Below, piece by piece: positions 5,688-8,181 of a DNA stretch of 8,181 bases. The first letter of the stretch is position 1. Every line of letters starts with the position of its first letter. The notes under the pieces are model-generated. The model searched no databases and was not told where the DNA came from. It saw only the letters and a program-made list of their open reading frames with translations. A program made the position numbers and the translations under genes. Origin of the DNA: Oscillospiraceae bacterium. Lineage in GTDB: Bacteria; Bacillota; Clostridia; Oscillospirales; Oscillospiraceae. The DNA lies in the NCBI GenBank assembly GCA_017409645.1, contig JAFQSI010000184.1:1-8181 (forward strand). Reading direction: 5' to 3'.

Positions 5688-7508
5688 ATGGAAAAACAGG
5701 CGCTTTTGCAGCACTATTTCGGCTATGGCGAATTCCGGCCGGGCCAGGAGGAGCTGGTGGACGGCATCCTGGCGGGGCGGGATGTCTTCGGCATCATGCC
5801 CACCGGCGGCGGAAAGTCCATCTGCTACCAGCTTCCGGGGCTGATGCTGCCCGGTGTGACGCTGGTCGTCTCGCCCCTGATCTCCCTGATGCATGATCAG
5901 GTCATGGCGCTCAAAGCCGCGGGCATCCCAGGGGCCTATGTCAACAGCTCCCTGACCTTCCCGCAGCTGCGGGCGGTGTACCGCAATATGCTGCTGGGGA
6001 AGTACAAGATCATCTACGTGGCCCCGGAGCGGCTCCAGAGCGACGGCTTTCTCGAAGCGGTGGAGCAGATGAACATCTCGATGGTGGCCGTGGACGAGGC
6101 CCACTGCATCTCCCAGTGGGGCCAGGATTTCCGGCCCAGCTATCTGAAGATCGTGGAGTTCATCCGGCTGCTGCCCCGGCGGCCCGTCATCGCCGCCTTC
6201 ACGGCCACAGCCACCCAGAAGGTCCGGGAGGATGTGAAGCGGATCCTGGATCTGCGGAGCCCCGTGGAGGTCGTCACGGGCTTCGACCGGCCCAACCTCT
6301 GGTTCGAGGTGCGGCATCCCGATATGAAGGACGGGGAGCTGCTGCGGCTGCTGGAAGCGCGGAAGCGCAGGTCGGGCATCGTCTACTGTGCCACCCGTAA
6401 GAGCGTGGAGCAGGTCTGCCAGCTCCTGACGGACCGGGGCTACGCCGCCACCCGCTACCACGCGGGTCTGGAGGAGCGGGAGCGGATGGAAAATCAGAAC
6501 GCCTTTCTCTACGACGAGAAGACCGTCATGGTGGCGACCAACGCCTTCGGCATGGGCATCGACAAGTCCAATGTGAATTTCGTCATCCACTACAACATGC
6601 CCAAGAGTCTGGAAGCCTACTACCAGGAGGCGGGCCGGGCAGGCCGGGACGGCTCCAACGCCGACTGCATCCTGCTCTACGCTCCCAGGGACGTCCAGAC
6701 CGCCCGGTTTTTCATCGAAAACGGCTCCGACAACGAGGATCTGACCGAGGAGCAGAAAGAAGTCATCAAAAAGCAGGACTACGAGCGGCTGGAGGCCATG
6801 GTCACCTACTGCAAGACCCGGACCTGTCTGCGGGGCTGGATCCTGGAATATTTCGGGCAGAAGCACCCGGAGGTCTGCGGCAACTGCGGCAGCTGCGCCA
6901 AGGAGTACGAGAAAAAGGATATCACGAAGGAAGCGCAGATGATCCTCTCCTGCGTGCGGCGGATCAGGGATCACCTGGGCTACTATGTGGGCAAGCCCAC
7001 GGTGGTCCGGACGCTCCAGGGCAGCCGGGAGAAGAAGACCATCGAGCTGGGCCTGAACGAGGTCAGCACCTACGGCCTGATGAAAACCATGAGCGCCAAC
7101 GCCATCAAGGAGCTGATCTCCCGTCTGGAGGACGGGGGCTACCTCGTCACGGAGCTGGAGCATCAGACCCTGCGGCTGACGGAAAAGGCGTCAGGCGTCC
7201 TCTACCTGGGCGAGAGCGTGGAGGTGCTGGTGCTGAAGCAGGAGGAGAAGCTCCAACGCCTGGACGACGACGGCATGACCGAGGACGAGCGGGAGCTGTT
7301 CGACCTGCTGCGCGAGTGCAGAAGCCGCCTGGCCCGGGCCAACGGCGTGGCGCCCTTCATGATCTTCTCCAACGCCACCCTCATGGACATGGCCCGGAAG
7401 CACCCGACGAATATGACCGCCTTCAAGCGGGTGTCCGGCGTGGGCGAAATGAAGGCCAGCTGGTACGGCAAAGAATTTTTGAAGGCCCTGAAAGGAGCGG
7501 CAAAATGA
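5688..7508 (+). CDS. recQ: ATP-dependent DNA helicase RecQ
   Basis: The 606-residue product has the complete RecQ layout: motif 0 (FGYGEFRPGQ, 11-20), Walker A PTGGGKS (38-44, K43), motif Ia SPLISLMHDQV, DEAH box (136-139) with the aromatic-rich loop CISQWGQDFRP, motif III AFTATAT (170-176), motif IV GIVYCATR, and motifs V/VI ATNAFGMGID and YYQEAGRAGRDG (311-322). The zinc-binding cysteines are C380, C397, C400 and C403. A winged-helix RQC region (about 411-515) and an HRDC domain (about 537-602, ending VSGVGEMKASWYG) follow. Length matches E. coli-type RecQ. It should unwind 3'-to-5' on DNA in recombination and stalled-fork repair. The loop has Gln147 where E. coli RecQ has His. ATG 5688 is chosen because AAAGGAGG (5673-5680) lies 7 bases upstream; TTG 5670 is less likely. 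It lies 43 bases after the arsC-like gene and overlaps the next gene. Confidence 0.97.
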   Translation: MEKQALLQHYFGYGEFRPGQEELVDGILAGRDVFGIMPTGGGKSICYQLPGLMLPGVTLVVSPLISLMHDQVMALKAAGIPGAYVNSSLTFPQLRAVYRNMLLGKYKIIYVAPERLQSDGFLEAVEQMNISMVAVDEAHCISQWGQDFRPSYLKIVEFIRLLPRRPVIAAFTATATQKVREDVKRILDLRSPVEVVTGFDRPNLWFEVRHPDMKDGELLRLLEARKRRSGIVYCATRKSVEQVCQLLTDRGYAATRYHAGLEERERMENQNAFLYDEKTVMVATNAFGMGIDKSNVNFVIHYNMPKSLEAYYQEAGRAGRDGSNADCILLYAPRDVQTARFFIENGSDNEDLTEEQKEVIKKQDYERLEAMVTYCKTRTCLRGWILEYFGQKHPEVCGNCGSCAKEYEKKDITKEAQMILSCVRRIRDHLGYYVGKPTVVRTLQGSREKKTIELGLNEVSTYGLMKTMSANAIKELISRLEDGGYLVTELEHQTLRLTEKASGVLYLGESVEVLVLKQEEKLQRLDDDGMTEDERELFDLLRECRSRLARANGVAPFMIFSNATLMDMARKHPTNMTAFKRVSGVGEMKASWYGKEFLKALKGAAK

Positions 7509-7978
7509 GCTATCCCAAGGGAAAGAATCTCCCCGCCTGGGCGGGACTGGTGCTGTGTCTGCTGATGGGCTTTGTGTTCGTGTGCATCGGCACCGGCATC
7601 GAGACGGTGGAGCGGGAGGAGCTGAAAACGGTGACGATCCGCTTTGCGCGGTCTGTGGCTATCGCGGGGGACGATGACCGGATCCGTCTGCAGGATGTGG
7701 AGGGGGCGTGGTATGAACTCCACGCTGCCAACGGCAATCAGACTCTGGCCGAAAAGCTGGAGGAGCTGCCCGCCGGGACGGAGCTTCAGCTGCTGCTGCA
7801 CCCGGAGGAGGAGTATGTTCTGGGTATCTACCGGGACGGCACGCCTATGCTCGGCTGGCAGGAGGCCATGCAGGAGATTCAGGACGAGGATCTGGCCTTC
7901 TCCTGGCTGGGGATCGGTGTGTGGATTCTGGGTGTCGTGATGTTCGTTGCAGAAAAAAGATCAAAAAAGAAAAAATAA
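7505..7978 (+). CDS. Small membrane protein of unknown function with two transmembrane helices
   Basis: I do not recognise this 157-residue protein. It has a hydrophobic helix at about 9-31 (AWAGLVLCLLMGFVFVCIGTG), an acidic middle region of about 100 residues (32-131) that looks like a small beta-rich domain (TVTIRFARS, WYELHAAN, TELQLLLHP, YVLGIYRDG), and a second helix at about 132-149 (FSWLGIGVWILGVVMFVA). It ends in the basic tail KRSKKKK. By the positive-inside rule both ends face the cytoplasm and the middle domain faces outside. The ATG overlaps the recQ stop as ATGA, and AAAGGAG (7491-7497) lies 7 bases upstream inside recQ, so the two genes should be translationally coupled. The tail uses mainly AAA for lysine and AGA for arginine, unlike the AAG and CGN codons that prevail elsewhere. 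No function can be assigned. Confidence 0.85.
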   Translation: MSYPKGKNLPAWAGLVLCLLMGFVFVCIGTGIETVEREELKTVTIRFARSVAIAGDDDRIRLQDVEGAWYELHAANGNQTLAEKLEELPAGTELQLLLHPEEEYVLGIYRDGTPMLGWQEAMQEIQDEDLAFSWLGIGVWILGVVMFVAEKRSKKKK

Positions 7979-7981
7979 TGC

Positions 7982-8010
7982 TTGACAAAACGGGGAACGG
8001 GTGGTATCAT
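7982..8010 (+). promoter_or_regulatory. Strong promoter of the 5S rRNA-tRNA unit
   Basis: A perfect -35 box TTGACA (7982-7987), a 17-base spacer and TATCAT (8005-8010) with TGG directly in front form a near-consensus extended -10 promoter. The -35 begins four bases after the stop codon of the preceding gene. The expected start is near 8017, about 25 bases before the 5S rRNA. The A-rich run at 7951-7978 is where an UP element would lie. No terminator hairpin separates it from the upstream operon, so read-through from recQ is possible. Confidence 0.88.
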
Positions 8011-8041
8011 ACAGAAGTCGATTGGTTAACCGCCAAACGCA

Positions 8042-8156
8042 GTTGGTATTGATTGTGGTGAGGGTCCACCTGTTCCCATCCCGAACACAGAAGTTAAGCT
8101 CACTTACGCCGACGATAGTTGCCTGGCGACGGGCCGTGAAAATAGGTAATGCCAAC
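8042..8156 (+). rRNA. rrf: 5S ribosomal RNA
   Basis: The conserved helix III/loop B region is present (CCCGAACACAGAAGTTAAGC, 8080-8099), as is CCACCTGTTCCCAT before it. Helix I closes cleanly: GTTGGTATT (8042-8050) pairs with AATGCCAAC (8148-8156) over nine base pairs with one G-U. The 115-base length fits bacterial 5S rRNA (about 115-120); the mature ends may differ by a base or two. It forms part of the large ribosomal subunit. It is not preceded by 23S rRNA here but by a protein gene and its own promoter, and a tRNA begins eight bases downstream. Confidence 0.94.
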
Positions 8157-8164
8157 ACAAATAT

Positions 8165-8181
8165 TCCCCCTTAGCTCAGTC
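8165..8181 (+). tRNA. tRNA, 5' end only (possibly tRNA-Asn)
   Basis: The last 17 bases read as a tRNA start: a seven-base acceptor strand TCCCCCT (8165-8171), then T8-A9 and the D-arm GCTCAGTC. The gene continues past the window, so the anticodon is not visible. A U at position 1 with this D-arm is typical of Gram-positive tRNA-Asn, but identity cannot be proven. It lies eight bases behind the 5S rRNA and should be co-transcribed with it. Confidence 0.75.

Noticed and set aside
5149..5689. Minus-strand open frames across the arsC-like gene
   Set aside because: The plus-strand protein has a clear ArsC-family fold with CxxC and RP motifs, a promoter and a good Shine-Dalgarno; the minus frames have none of these.
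5580..7163. Long open frame of 527 codons on the minus strand
   Set aside because: It lies antisense to recQ, whose protein shows every family motif. The minus-strand translation is rich in low-complexity L, H, D, V runs, as expected from the mirrored codon bias of a GC-rich gene, and shows no recognisable domain.
7316..7504. Longer version of the membrane protein starting with GTG inside recQ
   Set aside because: The extra part is a recQ shadow, while ATG 7505 has AAAGGAG seven bases upstream and the usual ATGA overlap.
1..8181. CRISPR array, insertion sequence, phage or defence system
   Set aside because: No regularly spaced repeats, transposase, terminal inverted repeats or recognisable defence genes are seen. 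RecQ alone, with full housekeeping layout, is not evidence of defence.

Overview
The window reads as chromosomal DNA of a GC-rich gut-type clostridium, most likely in or near the Oscillospiraceae (Ruminococcaceae). Three things point there: strong G/C preference at third codon positions, Gram-positive ribosome binding sites (AGGAGG types), and a surface protein ending in three SLH repeats of the C-x-RA-Q-VVTFL type that I associate with this group. This placement is inference from style, not from a search. All recognised genes lie on the + strand.

Bases 1-5177 are the 3' part of one very large surface protein, 1724 residues visible with its N-terminus outside the window. It is a lactocepin/C5a-peptidase-like subtilase (family S8) with a PA insert. 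The catalytic serine is visible; the Asp, His and oxyanion Asn lie upstream of the window. Behind the protease come an Fn3-like domain interrupted by a complete dockerin-like calcium-binding doublet, a FlgD/Ig-like segment, propeller-like repeats interrupted by a BIG2 Ig-like domain, a cohesin-like domain, and three SLH repeats that should hold the protein on the cell wall. A GC-rich hairpin terminator follows.

Bases 5237-7978 look like a small housekeeping operon. An extended -10 promoter drives an ArsC/Spx-family thioredoxin-fold protein with a CxxC motif. RecQ helicase follows after 43 bases, in which there is a possible second promoter overlapped by a direct repeat. A small two-helix membrane protein of unknown function overlaps the recQ stop by ATGA.

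Bases 7982-8181 start a stable-RNA unit: a near-consensus promoter, a complete 5S rRNA gene not preceded by 23S, and the 5' end of a tRNA (possibly tRNA-Asn) that runs off the window. The A-rich lysine tail codons of the preceding membrane protein sit just upstream of the -35 box, where an UP element would be.

I see no CRISPR array, insertion sequence, phage gene or recognised defence system. The most unusual object is the nested-domain architecture of the surface protease; the rest is fairly ordinary chromosomal content.
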